DNA of 64,000 nucleotides from Cedecea lapagei (GTDB lineage: Bacteria > Pseudomonadota > Gammaproteobacteria > Enterobacterales > Enterobacteriaceae), in contig NZ_LR134201.1 in NCBI RefSeq assembly GCF_900635955.1, positions 744,001-808,000 on the forward strand, in the 5' to 3' direction. The notes under the pieces are model-generated. The model worked only from the letters and a program-made list of their open reading frames with translations. It searched no databases and was not told where the DNA came from. The position numbers and the translations under genes were made by a program. Shown in pieces: positions 43,793 through 55,239 of this stretch. How positions within the stretch are numbered: the first letter of the stretch is position 1; each line of letters starts with the position of its first letter.

Positions 43793-44464
43793 TCAGAGAG
43801 GTTTGTCGAGGCGTAATCTTTCAATAGGTGAACGGCGACGAGACCAGGCGCGGTGGAAATAGCGCCAGTGGTAATCTCTTGCGGCGGTCAGCAGTTCATA
43901 ATCCCCTCTTGAATCCCCCCAGGCGCGTAAATGAAGCTGATTAAGCGGCCCATATACCTGTTCCAGACGCTGAATTTTCTGATCGCAGCGGCAGTTATGG
44001 CCGTTGATGCGGCCGGTCAGAATGCCGTCAACGACTTCAAGCTGAGTAGCGATAAGCTTAACGCCCAGGCGCTCGGCGAACGGCTTTAGCACGATGGCCG
44101 GGGAAGCGGAGCAAAGCGTAACTTCTGCGCCAGAACGCAGCTCGGCAGCGACCGCCATTAACCCACGCGGACGCATCATTTTTTCGAAGTTTTTCGCGCA
44201 GTAAACTTCGGCCTTCTCCTTAATCCACTGCTCGTTGACGCCGGTTAAGAAGGTGGAAATCAGCACCTCTTTTAATTCATCACGGGTCAGCTTACGGCGC
44301 AGGCATTTGAGCGTTGGCCTGACCATACGCATCATCTTCCGCGCAAAGGTTTTACGCCCAAAGGCAAACCGCAGGAACGGGACAAAGCTATCGCTGTGGG
44401 TCAACGTGCCGTCAAAATCGAAGACCGACAGTACGCCAGGCGAAGGATCATTCATAACAACCAT
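43793..44464 (-). CDS. HAD-IB family hydrolase (SerB/phosphatase type)
   Basis: 223 codons; a second ATG nine bases in is equally possible. HAD motif I is VFDFDGTLTHSDSF (two catalytic Asp), motif II CSASPA, and motif IV AWGDSRGDYELL. Members with DFDGTLTxxDSF are small phosphatases; the natural substrate is unknown, since the group includes phosphoserine-like and lipid phosphatases. No signal peptide. Divergent from the trpS-type gene. Confidence 0.85.
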   Translation of the reverse strand: MVVMNDPSPGVLSVFDFDGTLTHSDSFVPFLRFAFGRKTFARKMMRMVRPTLKCLRRKLTRDELKEVLISTFLTGVNEQWIKEKAEVYCAKNFEKMMRPRGLMAVAAELRSGAEVTLCSASPAIVLKPFAERLGVKLIATQLEVVDGILTGRINGHNCRCDQKIQRLEQVYGPLNQLHLRAWGDSRGDYELLTAARDYHWRYFHRAWSRRRSPIERLRLDKPL

Positions 44465-44582
44465 AGATTCCCAAATTTCCCTTTTATCTTTACGTCGCGA
44501 GGGGATCTTGCGAACGACAGTGAAATTATAAACTTTTAAAACACGCTACGGAAACCGCAGTGAAATATGATAGGGTAGCGCA

Positions 44583-44636
44583 ATGAACAGAAAACACACC
44601 GCCCTTATCGTTACCCGTTGGTGGCTGTCTCTTTAG
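44583..44636 (+). CDS. 17-residue Trp-containing leader peptide
   Basis: Translates to MNRKHTALIVTRWWLSL, then TAG. The two adjacent Trp codons at 44619-44624 are the expected sensor of tryptophanyl-tRNA charging. A terminator hairpin follows 30 bases after the stop and precedes the tryptophanyl-tRNA synthetase gene. The start codon lies in a sequence without a strong Shine-Dalgarno, typical of short leader peptides. Confidence 0.8.
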   Translation: MNRKHTALIVTRWWLSL

Positions 44637-44637
44637 A

Positions 44638-44695
44638 GGCGGCAGAAATTCGTTCACCCTTTTCTAATAGCCGCCGGAAGGCGGCTATTTCGTTT
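44638..44695 (+). promoter_or_regulatory. tryptophan attenuator of the second trpS
   Basis: The terminator stem AATAGCCGCC (44666-44675) and GGCGGCTATT (44680-44689), 10 pairs with loop GGAA, is followed by TCGTTTT. GGCGGC at 44638-44643 can pair instead with GCCGCC at 44670-44675, an antiterminator. When ribosomes stall on the two Trp codons this segment is free to prevent the terminator. The arrangement is that of classical ribosome-mediated attenuation. Confidence 0.8.
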
Positions 44696-44741
44696 TATCC
44701 GTTCGCCCTCCGGCCAGATTTATCAGCCTCAGGAGGCGCTT

Positions 44742-45761
44742 ATGAACAGTCCACAAGCTTTACAGCAAACCATTCTTACCGGCGATCGCCCAACCGGGCA
44801 GCTTCATCTCGGGCATTATGTCGGCTCACTCCGCCAGCGCGTTCAGCTTCAGCACGAGCATCAGCAGTATATTCTGGTGGCCGACCTTCAGGGATTAACC
44901 GATAACGGCAGTCGCCCGGAGAAGGTTTCAGGGAATATCCTCGAGGTGATGGCGGACTATCTGGCGGTGGGCATTGATCCGCAGAAATCGACGATCTGCC
45001 TGCAATCTTCACTGCCCGCGCTTGCTGAACTCACCATGCTGTATATGAACATCGTTACCGTCGCGCGCGTGGAAAGAAACCCGACGGTCAAAAGTGAGAT
45101 TGCCCAGAAGGGTTTTGCCCGCTCTCTTCCTGCCGGATTTCTTGTTTACCCGATAAGCCAGGCGGCCGATATCACCGCTTTTAAAGCTAGCCTGGTCCCG
45201 GTAGGGGACGATCAGCTGCCGATGATCGAACAGACCAACGAAATCGTGCACAAGATGAATAGCCTGACGACGGCGCCGATATTAACCAGCTGTAAAGCGC
45301 TGCTCAGCCCGGTAAGCCGCCTGCCGGGCGTTGACGGAAATGCCAAAATGTCAAAATCGCTGGGTAATACGCTCACCCTTTCCGCCAGTGAACGCCAGAT
45401 CCATCAGGCCGTCAGCGCCATATTTACCGACCCGGAACATCTGCGCGTCAGCGATCCGGGAAAAGTTGAAGGTAACGTGGTGTTCACTTATCTGGATGCT
45501 TTCCATGAAGACAAACAACAGGTTGCGTCGATGAAAGAGCACTACCAGCGCGGCGGGCTCGGCGATCGCCAATGTAAGAACGAACTGGAAACCTGTCTGC
45601 AAAACCTGCTCGCGCCAATAAGAGAGCGGAGAAATCGTTTTATTGAGGACAAAGCGTATCTGAATGAGGTGCTTAAAGCAGGGAGTGAAAAAGCGCGAGC
45701 GCTTACTCAGCAAACGGCCGATGAAGTGAAACGTGCGCTTGGGCTACCGGTGCTATTTTAA
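44742..45761 (+). CDS. trpS: tryptophanyl-tRNA synthetase (second type)
   Basis: 339 codons with an AGGAGG ribosome site. Charges tRNA-Trp. The HIGH motif is LHLGHYVG (residues 21-28) and KMSKS is AKMSKSLGN (about 202-210). The sequence differs from the main TrpS I know from E. coli and resembles the TrpRS-II group, some of which resist indolmycin. It is controlled by a Trp leader/attenuator. A separate primary trpS outside the window is likely, in which case this copy is a supplementary enzyme induced when charged tRNA-Trp falls. Confidence 0.9.
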   Translation: MNSPQALQQTILTGDRPTGQLHLGHYVGSLRQRVQLQHEHQQYILVADLQGLTDNGSRPEKVSGNILEVMADYLAVGIDPQKSTICLQSSLPALAELTMLYMNIVTVARVERNPTVKSEIAQKGFARSLPAGFLVYPISQAADITAFKASLVPVGDDQLPMIEQTNEIVHKMNSLTTAPILTSCKALLSPVSRLPGVDGNAKMSKSLGNTLTLSASERQIHQAVSAIFTDPEHLRVSDPGKVEGNVVFTYLDAFHEDKQQVASMKEHYQRGGLGDRQCKNELETCLQNLLAPIRERRNRFIEDKAYLNEVLKAGSEKARALTQQTADEVKRALGLPVLF

Positions 45762-45856
45762 AGATGGAAGGGCGCAGAGAGACTTACTCAGATGGGGGAT
45801 TATGGATTACCATTATTGGGCAACTTTCGCGAATATTCACAGGGACAGCCCATCAG

Positions 45857-46933
45857 ATGCGTTATTCAGCCGCAGCACTCCTTCCAATCCTGGTTTTACT
45901 CTCTGCCTGTAGCAGTAAACCGAAAACCGCCGCGCAGCAGCAGACCAGCGGCACGCCGTCGGGCGGTTTCCTGCTGCAGCCGCAGCACGATGTATTTATG
46001 CAAACCGGTGACTTTGCTTACAACCCGGAAGCAGAGAAATTTATCGATAAAATGGTGAATGAGCATGGCTTTGACCGTCGCCAGCTGCATGAAGTGCTGT
46101 CCCAGGCAAAACGTCTGGACTACGTGCTACGACTCATGGATCAGCAGGCGCCAACGACCGCCCCGCCAGCCGGGCCGAACGGCGCGTGGCTGCGCTATCG
46201 TGGGAAATTCATCACCCCGGATAACGTGCAAAACGGCGTTAAGTTCTGGAACCAGTATGAGTCTGCCCTGAACCGCGCTTACCAGGTTTATGGCGTGCCG
46301 CCGGAAATCATCGTTGGGATCATCGGCGTTGAAACCCGGTGGGGGCGCGTAATGGGCAAAACACGCATTGTGGATGCGCTGGCTACGCTGGCCTTTGCCT
46401 ACCCGCGTCGCGCGCAATACTTTGCAGGCGAGCTGGAAACCTTCCTGCTGATGGCGCGTAACGAAGGCGACGATCCGCTGGCGTTGAAGGGCTCTTTTGC
46501 CGGAGCAATGGGCTACGGGCAATTCATGCCTTCCTCATTTAAAGAGTACGCGGTGGACTTCAACGGCGACGGGCACGTGAACCTGTGGGACCCGGAGGAC
46601 GCTATCGGCAGCGTGGCGAACTACTTCAAAGCTCACGGCTGGGAGAAAGGTGATATGGTTGCCGTGCCGGCTAACGGCCAGGTGCCGGGGCTGGCTAACG
46701 GCTTCAATACCAAATACACCGTTGCGGCGCTTGGCCAGTCCGGGCTGAGCCCGCAGGGTTCACTCGGAAACCATCAGCAAGTAAGCCTGCTGCGGCTGGA
46801 TATGGGCGATCGTTATCAGTACTGGTACGGTTTGCCGAACTTCTACGCCATTACGCGCTATAACCACAGCACCCATTATGCGATGGCTGTGTGGCAATTA
46901 GGGCAAGCCGTGGCGTTGGCCCGCGTACAGTAG
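45857..46933 (+). CDS. mltB: membrane-bound lytic murein transglycosylase B
   Basis: 358 codons from ATG 45857; an upstream in-frame start at 45764 would precede the signal. The lipoprotein signal LLPILVLLSAC places lipidated Cys18 before SSKPK. MltB cleaves the MurNAc-GlcNAc bond of peptidoglycan with anhydro product formation. The catalytic Glu lies in IIGVETRWGRVMGKT, and AGAMGYGQFMPSS is also characteristic. It follows trpS by 95 bases. Confidence 0.96.
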   Translation: MRYSAAALLPILVLLSACSSKPKTAAQQQTSGTPSGGFLLQPQHDVFMQTGDFAYNPEAEKFIDKMVNEHGFDRRQLHEVLSQAKRLDYVLRLMDQQAPTTAPPAGPNGAWLRYRGKFITPDNVQNGVKFWNQYESALNRAYQVYGVPPEIIVGIIGVETRWGRVMGKTRIVDALATLAFAYPRRAQYFAGELETFLLMARNEGDDPLALKGSFAGAMGYGQFMPSSFKEYAVDFNGDGHVNLWDPEDAIGSVANYFKAHGWEKGDMVAVPANGQVPGLANGFNTKYTVAALGQSGLSPQGSLGNHQQVSLLRLDMGDRYQYWYGLPNFYAITRYNHSTHYAMAVWQLGQAVALARVQ

Positions 46934-46940
46934 TCTGTCT

Positions 46941-46961
46941 GGCTCGCCCTTCGGGCGGGCC
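46941..46961 (+). terminator. terminator after mltB
   Basis: GGCTCGCCC / GGGCGGGCC stem with a short TTC loop, followed by CGTTTGCTT. Confidence 0.75.
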
Positions 46962-47054
46962 CGTTTGCTTCAGGTCTGGTTTTATCCCTCCCGGTTTACG
47001 CTTCGTTTATCCCGAATTCTGCATCAGGAATTTACAACTCGCTTGCATTGCCTT

Positions 47055-47071
47055 ATGTTATGTTATAACGA
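47055..47071 (+). promoter_or_regulatory. Zur box
   Basis: ATGTTATGTTATAACGA compared with the enterobacterial Zur core ATGTTATANTATAACAT agrees at most positions. It lies 19 bases before the small membrane gene that opens an ABC-type operon, so zinc-bound Zur would repress it. Confidence 0.75.
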
Positions 47072-47089
47072 AACAATATTGGTGTCGGT

Positions 47090-47209
47090 ATGTCCGCTGT
47101 TGCTCCCTCTTCCTTATTCAGCCTTTCCGGGCTGCTGCGCGTAGCCCTTGTGGCCGCGCTGATCCTCATACTGTGGGGCGCCATTCACTGGGCGGTCATC
47201 CTGCCATGA
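47090..47209 (+). CDS. 39-residue membrane peptide of the zinc-type ABC operon
   Basis: Reads MSAVAPSSLFSLSGLLRVAL, then VAALILILWGAIHWAVILP, a single membrane helix. Its stop overlaps the ATPase start (ATGA), so it is coupled to the operon. It is too short for routine gene calling. It could be a small subunit or stabiliser of the transporter; function unknown. Confidence 0.65.
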   Translation: MSAVAPSSLFSLSGLLRVALVAALILILWGAIHWAVILP

Positions 47210-47901
47210 TCGAATTGAAGAATCTTGAACTGGGCTACTACGGCAACGTGGTGGTCTCGGCCATCAGCGGCCATTTTCAGCGCGGAAGTATGACGGCGGT
47301 GATCGGCGCTAACGGCTGCGGTAAGTCCACGCTCTTAAAGACGCTGGCCGGGCTACTGCCTCCGATTTCCGGCAGCGTTAACTTTCAGGACAATATGCGC
47401 CCGCGTATTGCCTGGCTGCCGCAGTTAGGAGAGATGGACAGGCAGTTTCCCGCCACGGTTTATGACGTGGTTTGCATGGGAAGCTGGCCGGGACGAGGGC
47501 TATTTTCTGGCCTGGGCCGCAAACACCGTGAACGCGTGATGGAGGCCATTGAGCGCGTTGGCTTAAGTGAGCACTACCTGCGTCCGATTGATGTGCTCTC
47601 CGGGGGGCAGTTTCAGCGTATGCTTTTTGCCCGCCTGCTGGTGCAGGACGCGCCTCTGGTGCTGCTCGATGAGCCGTTTACCGGCGTCGACGCGCAGACC
47701 AGTGAATTTTTAATGGAACTGATGTGCCAGATGCATCGGGATGGAAAGACCCTCATCAGCGTGCTGCATAACAATGAGCTGGTGCGCCGTCACTTTCCTG
47801 AAGTGCTGCTGCTCACCTCGGAGGGTTACCAGTGGGGTAACGCCGATGAGGCCTTAGCGCAATACGCCTCCTTTCGCCCACGCCTGGTACAAACAGCATG
47901 A
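47206..47901 (+). CDS. metal ABC transporter, ATPase subunit
   Basis: 231 codons from ATG 47206, coupled to the small upstream gene. Walker A GANGCGKSTLLK, the signature LSGGQFQRMLFARLL and Walker B PLVLLDEPFTGVD are intact. It powers import of zinc or manganese by the permease that follows (overlap of 4 bases). A longer frame from 46891 is an artefact of the upstream open region. The Zur box points to zinc. Confidence 0.93.
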   Translation: MIELKNLELGYYGNVVVSAISGHFQRGSMTAVIGANGCGKSTLLKTLAGLLPPISGSVNFQDNMRPRIAWLPQLGEMDRQFPATVYDVVCMGSWPGRGLFSGLGRKHRERVMEAIERVGLSEHYLRPIDVLSGGQFQRMLFARLLVQDAPLVLLDEPFTGVDAQTSEFLMELMCQMHRDGKTLISVLHNNELVRRHFPEVLLLTSEGYQWGNADEALAQYASFRPRLVQTA

Positions 47902-48782
47902 TTTATCATCTCTTTATTGAGCCTTTTGTGGCCTATGGTTTTATGCGTCGGGCGCTGGTGGCCTGCCTGGCGCTTTCCCTGAGTACCGTTCCGCTTGGCA
48001 TTTTTCTTCTGCTGCGCCGCATGAGCCTGGTGGGGGATGCGCTTTCTCACGCCATTTTACCCGGCGTCGCCGTGGGGTATCTGGTTGCCGGCATGTCGCT
48101 GGTGGCGATGGGTATCGGGGGCTTTATCGCAGGCGTGCTGGTCGCTTTGCTTTCCGGCTGGGTGAGCGCCAGAACACCGCTAAAAGAAGATGCCAGCTTT
48201 GCCGGGTTCTACCTCGGTTCTCTGGCGCTCGGCGTGACGCTGATTTCTTTACGCGGCTCCAGCGTTGACCTGCTGCATTTACTGTTTGGCTCGATTCTCG
48301 CCGTGGATGGCGAGGCCATTAAGTTTGTTGGCCTGATCGCCAGCGGGACGCTGGTTGCCCTGGCGTTGCTTTATCGCGGGCTGGTGATGGAATCCTTTGA
48401 CCGCAGTTTTTTGCAGGTTAACAACAAGCGGCTGCCGTCGCTGATCCACGGCACGTTTCTGGCGCTGCTGGTGCTGAACCTGGTGGCCGGTTTCCAGATC
48501 CTCGGCACATTAATGTCCGTTGGCCTCATGATGCTGCCTGCGATCGCCGCGCGCTGCTGGGCTAAGACGCTGCCGGGCTCGATTCTCCTTGCCGTACTGT
48601 GTGGGCTTATTTGTGCCTGGTTAGGGCTGGTGTGGTCTTTCTACGCCTCGTTACCCGCCGGGCCGGCCATTGTGCTTACGGCGAGCGTCGCATTCTTTAT
48701 CTCAATACTTTTCGGACCGCGCAGCGTGCTTGCAGGGAGCCTGCTGCGTAGGAAATTGGCAATCATAAAGGGGGTTAAATGA
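47898..48782 (+). CDS. metal ABC transporter, permease subunit
   Basis: 294 codons with about eight membrane helices; ABC-3/ZnuB-type. Typical motifs LVGDALSHAILPGVAVGY and FQILGTLMSVGLMMLPAIAA. Translation is coupled on both sides (ATGA). Confidence 0.93.
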   Translation: MIYHLFIEPFVAYGFMRRALVACLALSLSTVPLGIFLLLRRMSLVGDALSHAILPGVAVGYLVAGMSLVAMGIGGFIAGVLVALLSGWVSARTPLKEDASFAGFYLGSLALGVTLISLRGSSVDLLHLLFGSILAVDGEAIKFVGLIASGTLVALALLYRGLVMESFDRSFLQVNNKRLPSLIHGTFLALLVLNLVAGFQILGTLMSVGLMMLPAIAARCWAKTLPGSILLAVLCGLICAWLGLVWSFYASLPAGPAIVLTASVAFFISILFGPRSVLAGSLLRRKLAIIKGVK

Positions 48783-49657
48783 AACGTTTAGGGATTGGTA
48801 TTGCGCTGGCTCTGGCGCTTTCCAGCCAGATGGCTGCGGCTAAGACGCTGAATGTGGTGGCAAGTTTCACCGTACTGGCGGATATGGCAAAACAGGTTGG
48901 CGGCGACCATGTGAAGGTCACAAGCCTGGTTGGGCCGGATGGTGACCCGCATAGCTTTGAGCCGTCACCCAAAGACAGCGTGGCGTTGCGTAACGCGGAC
49001 GTCGTGATCGTTAGCGGGCTCGGCATGGAAGGGTGGATGGATCGCCTGGTGACCGCATCAGGCTATAAAGGGAAAGTTATTGTCGCTTCACAGGGGATCA
49101 CTACCCGCAGTATGGAAGAAGATGGCAAATCGATTACCGATCCACATGCGTGGAACAGTGCGGCAAACGGGGCAACCTACGCGGAAAATATCACCGCGGC
49201 GCTGGCTGCAGCCGACCCACAGGATGCAGCGGCAATCCGCAAAAGCGGTGATAGCTACGCGGCACGCCTGAAGCAGCTCGACAGCTGGGCGAAAAAACGC
49301 TTTGCAGATGTCCCTCAGTCACACCGTAAGGTCCTTACCAGCCACGATGCGTTCGGCTATTTCGGTGAAGCTTATGGCGTGACCTTCCTGGCACCGGTGG
49401 GCTTTTCAACCGAAGCCCAGGCCAGCGCCAGCGACGTTGCCTCTCTAATCAAACAGCTGAAAGATGAACATATCTCTACCTACTTCATCGAAAATCAGAC
49501 CGATCCGCGTCTGGTGAAGCAAATTGCCGGCGCGACCGGTGCTAAGCCCGGCGGTGAGCTCTATCCTGAGGCGCTTTCCGGCCCAGGTGGCCCGGCAAGT
49601 ACCTACGAAATGGCGTTCAAGCACAACGTGAACACCATTGCCAACAGCATGAAATAG
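48779..49657 (+). CDS. metal ABC transporter, periplasmic binding protein
   Basis: 292 codons. Signal peptide (IGIALALALSSQMAAA), then a cluster-9 ZnuA/TroA-type fold. Candidate metal ligands: His in DPHSFEPSPKD, His in DPHAWNSAANG, His in LTSHDAFGYF and Glu/Asp in FIENQTDPRL. It lacks the His-rich loop of ZnuA. With the Zur box this fits a second, zinc-specific importer, of the kind described as ZniABC in Klebsiella, but I have not aligned them. Confidence 0.9.
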   Translation: MKRLGIGIALALALSSQMAAAKTLNVVASFTVLADMAKQVGGDHVKVTSLVGPDGDPHSFEPSPKDSVALRNADVVIVSGLGMEGWMDRLVTASGYKGKVIVASQGITTRSMEEDGKSITDPHAWNSAANGATYAENITAALAAADPQDAAAIRKSGDSYAARLKQLDSWAKKRFADVPQSHRKVLTSHDAFGYFGEAYGVTFLAPVGFSTEAQASASDVASLIKQLKDEHISTYFIENQTDPRLVKQIAGATGAKPGGELYPEALSGPGGPASTYEMAFKHNVNTIANSMK

Positions 49658-49668
49658 TCTTCTCCCTC

Positions 49669-49688
49669 CGGCCAGCTTTCGCTGGCCG
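49669..49688 (+). terminator. terminator of the metal ABC operon
   Basis: CGGCCAGC / GCTGGCCG with a TTTC loop, followed by TTTCATTT. Confidence 0.85.
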
Positions 49689-49790
49689 TTTCATTTCTGG
49701 AACCCTTCCCGTATATCCTGATGTAATCCCCTGAAACGTCCGTAAAGTGCTATCGTGTTGGTTATTGATATGTCTACAATCGGAGCCAGC

Positions 49791-50300
49791 ATGACAGACA
49801 GCGCATTGTTTGAGCTAAGCAAGCAGGTCGGAAGCGCCCTTGCTCGGCTTGGGGCCACCGTGACCACCGCAGAGTCCTGTACCGGCGGCTGGATAGCGAA
49901 AGTCATTACCGACGTGTCGGGGAGTTCCGCCTGGTTTGAGCGGGGCTTTGTGACCTACAGCAATGAGGCCAAGCATCAGCTGATCGGCGTGAATGAGCGG
50001 ACGCTGGCAGCCTATGGCGCCGTCAGCGAGGGCGTGGTGCTTGAGATGGCGCAAGGTGCGCTTGCCGCAGCGAGGGCTCATTATGCCGTGTCCGTCAGCG
50101 GTATCGCCGGGCCGGACGGCGGCAGCGATGAAAAGCCGGTCGGTACGGTGTGGTTTGGCTTCGCAGATAAGCAAGGCAGAACGCTGGCAAAGGTGCAGCG
50201 CTTTGACGGCGACCGGGATGCTGTGCGCCGCCAGGCCACGGAATACGCCCTGCAAAGCCTGTGGGATGATTTTCTAAAAAATAAACTTGATACTGTATGA
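49791..50300 (+). CDS. pncC: nicotinamide-nucleotide amidohydrolase PncC
   Basis: 169 codons from ATG 49791 (GGAG upstream); the ORF start at 49755 is less likely. PncC deamidates NMN in the NAD salvage cycle. The CinA C-terminal motif TTAESCTGGWIAK and VSVSGIAGPDGGSDEKPVGTVW, cut in two here, are typical. It stands directly before recA; its stop codon lies within the recA SOS box. Confidence 0.94.
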   Translation: MTDSALFELSKQVGSALARLGATVTTAESCTGGWIAKVITDVSGSSAWFERGFVTYSNEAKHQLIGVNERTLAAYGAVSEGVVLEMAQGALAAARAHYAVSVSGIAGPDGGSDEKPVGTVWFGFADKQGRTLAKVQRFDGDRDAVRRQATEYALQSLWDDFLKNKLDTV

Positions 50301-50314
50301 CTGTACAGTATAAT
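50287..50314 (+). promoter_or_regulatory. recA promoter and LexA (SOS) box
   Basis: -35 TTGATA at 50287-50292 and -10 TATAAT at 50309-50314 with a 16-base spacer. The SOS box CTGT-N8-ACAG (50293-50308) overlaps the core promoter, so LexA would block initiation until RecA is activated. The sequence is nearly that of E. coli recA. Confidence 0.95.
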
Positions 50315-50385
50315 TGCCTCAACGAAACAGTATTGAGAACGCGGGGGTGCGAATCAGCGCATCACTCAGCATGACAGGAGTAGAA

Positions 50386-51450
50386 ATGGCTATCGACGAA
50401 AACAAACAGAAGGCGTTAGCGGCAGCACTGGGCCAGATTGAAAAACAATTTGGTAAAGGCTCCATCATGCGCCTGGGTGAAGACCGTTCCATGGACGTGG
50501 AAACGATCTCTACCGGTTCACTTTCACTGGACATCGCGCTGGGCGCGGGCGGCCTGCCGATGGGCCGTGTCGTAGAAATCTACGGGCCTGAATCTTCCGG
50601 TAAAACCACGCTGACCCTGCAGGTTATCGCCGCCGCGCAGCGCAGCGGTAAAACCTGTGCGTTTATCGATGCCGAACACGCGCTGGACCCGGTCTACGCC
50701 AAGAAGCTGGGCGTTGATATCGACAACCTGCTGTGCTCCCAGCCGGATACCGGCGAGCAGGCGCTGGAAATCTGTGACGCGCTGGCACGCTCCGGTGCGG
50801 TTGACGTCATTATCGTCGACTCCGTTGCGGCACTGACGCCGAAGGCGGAAATCGAAGGTGAAATCGGTGACTCTCACATGGGCCTTGCGGCACGTATGAT
50901 GAGCCAGGCGATGCGTAAGCTGGCGGGTAACCTGAAGCAGTCCAACACGCTGCTGATCTTCATCAACCAGATCCGTATGAAAATTGGCGTGATGTTCGGT
51001 AACCCGGAAACCACTACCGGCGGTAACGCGCTGAAGTTCTATGCCTCTGTGCGCCTCGACATTCGTCGCATCGGTGCGGTGAAAGATGGCGAAAACGTCG
51101 TCGGCAGCGAAACCCGCGTGAAGGTTGTGAAGAACAAAATTGCAGCACCGTTTAAACAGGCTGAATTCCAGATCCTCTACGGCGAAGGTATCAACTTCTA
51201 CGGCGAGCTGGTTGACCTGGGCGTGAAGCACAAGCTGATTGAGAAAGCGGGTGCATGGTACAGCTACAACGGCGAAAAAATCGGACAGGGCAAGGCAAAC
51301 GCCAGCAACTTCCTGAAAGAGAACAAGCCAATGGCTGAAGAAATCGAGAAGAAACTGCGCGAAATGCTGCTGAATAACCAGGACAGCACGCCAGACTTCA
51401 CGGTAGATGACCACGACGCAGACGCGGTTGAAACCAACGAAGACTTCTAA
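50386..51450 (+). CDS. recA: recombinase RecA
   Basis: 354 codons from ATG 50386, matching the family start MAIDENKQKALAAALGQIEK; the longer frame from 50314 covers the leader. RecA forms filaments on single-stranded DNA for homologous recombination and SOS activation. Walker A GPESSGKTT is near residue 66 and the acidic tail ends DDHDADAVETNEDF. SOS-regulated by the box upstream. Confidence 0.99.
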   Translation: MAIDENKQKALAAALGQIEKQFGKGSIMRLGEDRSMDVETISTGSLSLDIALGAGGLPMGRVVEIYGPESSGKTTLTLQVIAAAQRSGKTCAFIDAEHALDPVYAKKLGVDIDNLLCSQPDTGEQALEICDALARSGAVDVIIVDSVAALTPKAEIEGEIGDSHMGLAARMMSQAMRKLAGNLKQSNTLLIFINQIRMKIGVMFGNPETTTGGNALKFYASVRLDIRRIGAVKDGENVVGSETRVKVVKNKIAAPFKQAEFQILYGEGINFYGELVDLGVKHKLIEKAGAWYSYNGEKIGQGKANASNFLKENKPMAEEIEKKLREMLLNNQDSTPDFTVDDHDADAVETNEDF

Positions 51451-51456
51451 AACTGT

Positions 51457-51478
51457 AAGGGCCGCAAATGCGGCCCTT
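51457..51478 (+). terminator. recA terminator
   Basis: AAGGGCCGCA / TGCGGCCCTT with a two-base loop, followed by TATGCTTTTC. Partial read-through may reach recX. Confidence 0.85.
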
Positions 51479-51525
51479 TATGCTTTTCTCCTCTCTGATA
51501 ACCCCAACCTTTGCCACACGACTTT

Positions 51526-52041
51526 ATGCCAGATAACGCCGCTTCTCCCCGCCGCACTCCCTTTGCCCGCCTTTTAGATAAGGCCACCCGTATACTTGCC
51601 ATGCGCGACCATAGCGAGCATGAGCTGCGCCATAAGTTGGCTACACCTTCTGCCTTTGCGGCAAAGTTTGCCCGGGAGGACGAGCCGGAGATAACGCAGG
51701 AGGAGATCGATAAGGTCATAGCCTGGTGCTATGAACATCGCTGGCTGGATGACGTTCAGTTTGCGTCACGTTTTATTGCCAGCCGCAGCCGGAAAGGCTA
51801 TGGCCCACAGCGTATTCGCCAGGAACTGAAGCAAAAGGGCATCGCTCGGGAAACTGGCGAGTCGGCGATGATGGCCTGTGAAATTGACTGGCAGCCGCTG
51901 GCGCGTGAGCTGGCCGAACGAAAGTTTGGCACACCGCTGCCGACAGAGTGGCAGGCAAAGGCAAAAGTGCAGCGTTTTCTTCTCTATCGTGGCTTCTTTA
52001 TGGAAGACATTCAGGAGATCTGGCGAAATTTTGCTGATTAA
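51526..52041 (+). CDS. recX: regulatory protein RecX
   Basis: 171 codons from ATG 51526; an in-frame start 15 bases earlier is possible. RecX binds RecA filaments and limits their activity. RDHSEHELRHKLATP and RKGYGPQRIRQELKQKGI match the family, and the end RFLLYRGFFMEDIQEIWRNF is nearly identical to E. coli. Follows recA as usual. Confidence 0.95.
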   Translation: MPDNAASPRRTPFARLLDKATRILAMRDHSEHELRHKLATPSAFAAKFAREDEPEITQEEIDKVIAWCYEHRWLDDVQFASRFIASRSRKGYGPQRIRQELKQKGIARETGESAMMACEIDWQPLARELAERKFGTPLPTEWQAKAKVQRFLLYRGFFMEDIQEIWRNFAD

Positions 52042-52180
52042 GGCAACACTGGATTTTACTTCCCACGCCAGAAAACTTATCTTATTCCCACTTTTTTCCA
52101 GGTAAGCTGGCCTGAGCCGTCTGCGTTACGGCCGTTATGGCAGGTTTACAACTCTTCGTTAGCTTGATTCCAGGATAATT

Positions 52181-54808
<2,628 letters not shown>

Positions 54809-54826
54809 AAATAACTAAAAGTGTAC

Positions 54827-54856
54827 TACGCCATGACTGTTCTCAGTTATGGCGTA
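54827..54856 (+). terminator. hairpin after alaS
   Basis: TACGCCATGACTG / CAGTTATGGCGTA with one G-T pair and a 4-base loop. It has no T tract, so it may end transcription weakly or protect the mRNA end. Confidence 0.55.
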
Positions 54857-55053
54857 CTAACATTAACATACTATCAATAATGATAAAGTCAGGTTGAAGT
54901 TGTGTATATCGGCTAAACTTAGATATAACAGAGTGTAATGTTATGACAGAGTTCGTTTTATCTATTTGTCATCCGCTACATTTTCGCGTTATATGATGGA
55001 TAATGCCGGGATACAGAGAGACCCGACTCTTTTAATCTTTCAAGGAGCAAAGA

Positions 55054-55239
55054 ATGTTAATTCTGACTCGTCGAGTTGGTGAGACCCTTATGATTGGGGA
55101 TGAGGTGACGGTGACTGTGCTAGGGGTAAAAGGCAACCAGGTCCGTATTGGTGTTAACGCTCCAAAAGAGGTCTCTGTGCATCGCGAAGAGATCTACCAA
55201 CGTATCCAGGCTGAAAAATCTCAACAAACGAATTTCTAA
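55054..55239 (+). CDS. csrA: carbon storage regulator CsrA
   Basis: 61 codons, full length. CsrA binds GGA motifs in mRNA leaders and controls carbon flux, motility and biofilm. MLILTRRVGETLMIGDEVTV and VSVHREEIYQRIQAEKSQQ are near-identical to E. coli. A CAAGGAG ribosome site lies upstream, and the 245-base gap before it probably holds its promoters. Confidence 0.98.
   Translation: MLILTRRVGETLMIGDEVTVTVLGVKGNQVRIGVNAPKEVSVHREEIYQRIQAEKSQQTNF

Noticed and set aside
46891..47205. Extended N-terminus of the ABC ATPase
   Set aside because: The region contains the mltB end, terminator and Zur box and a coupled short gene; the ATPase proper starts at 47206.
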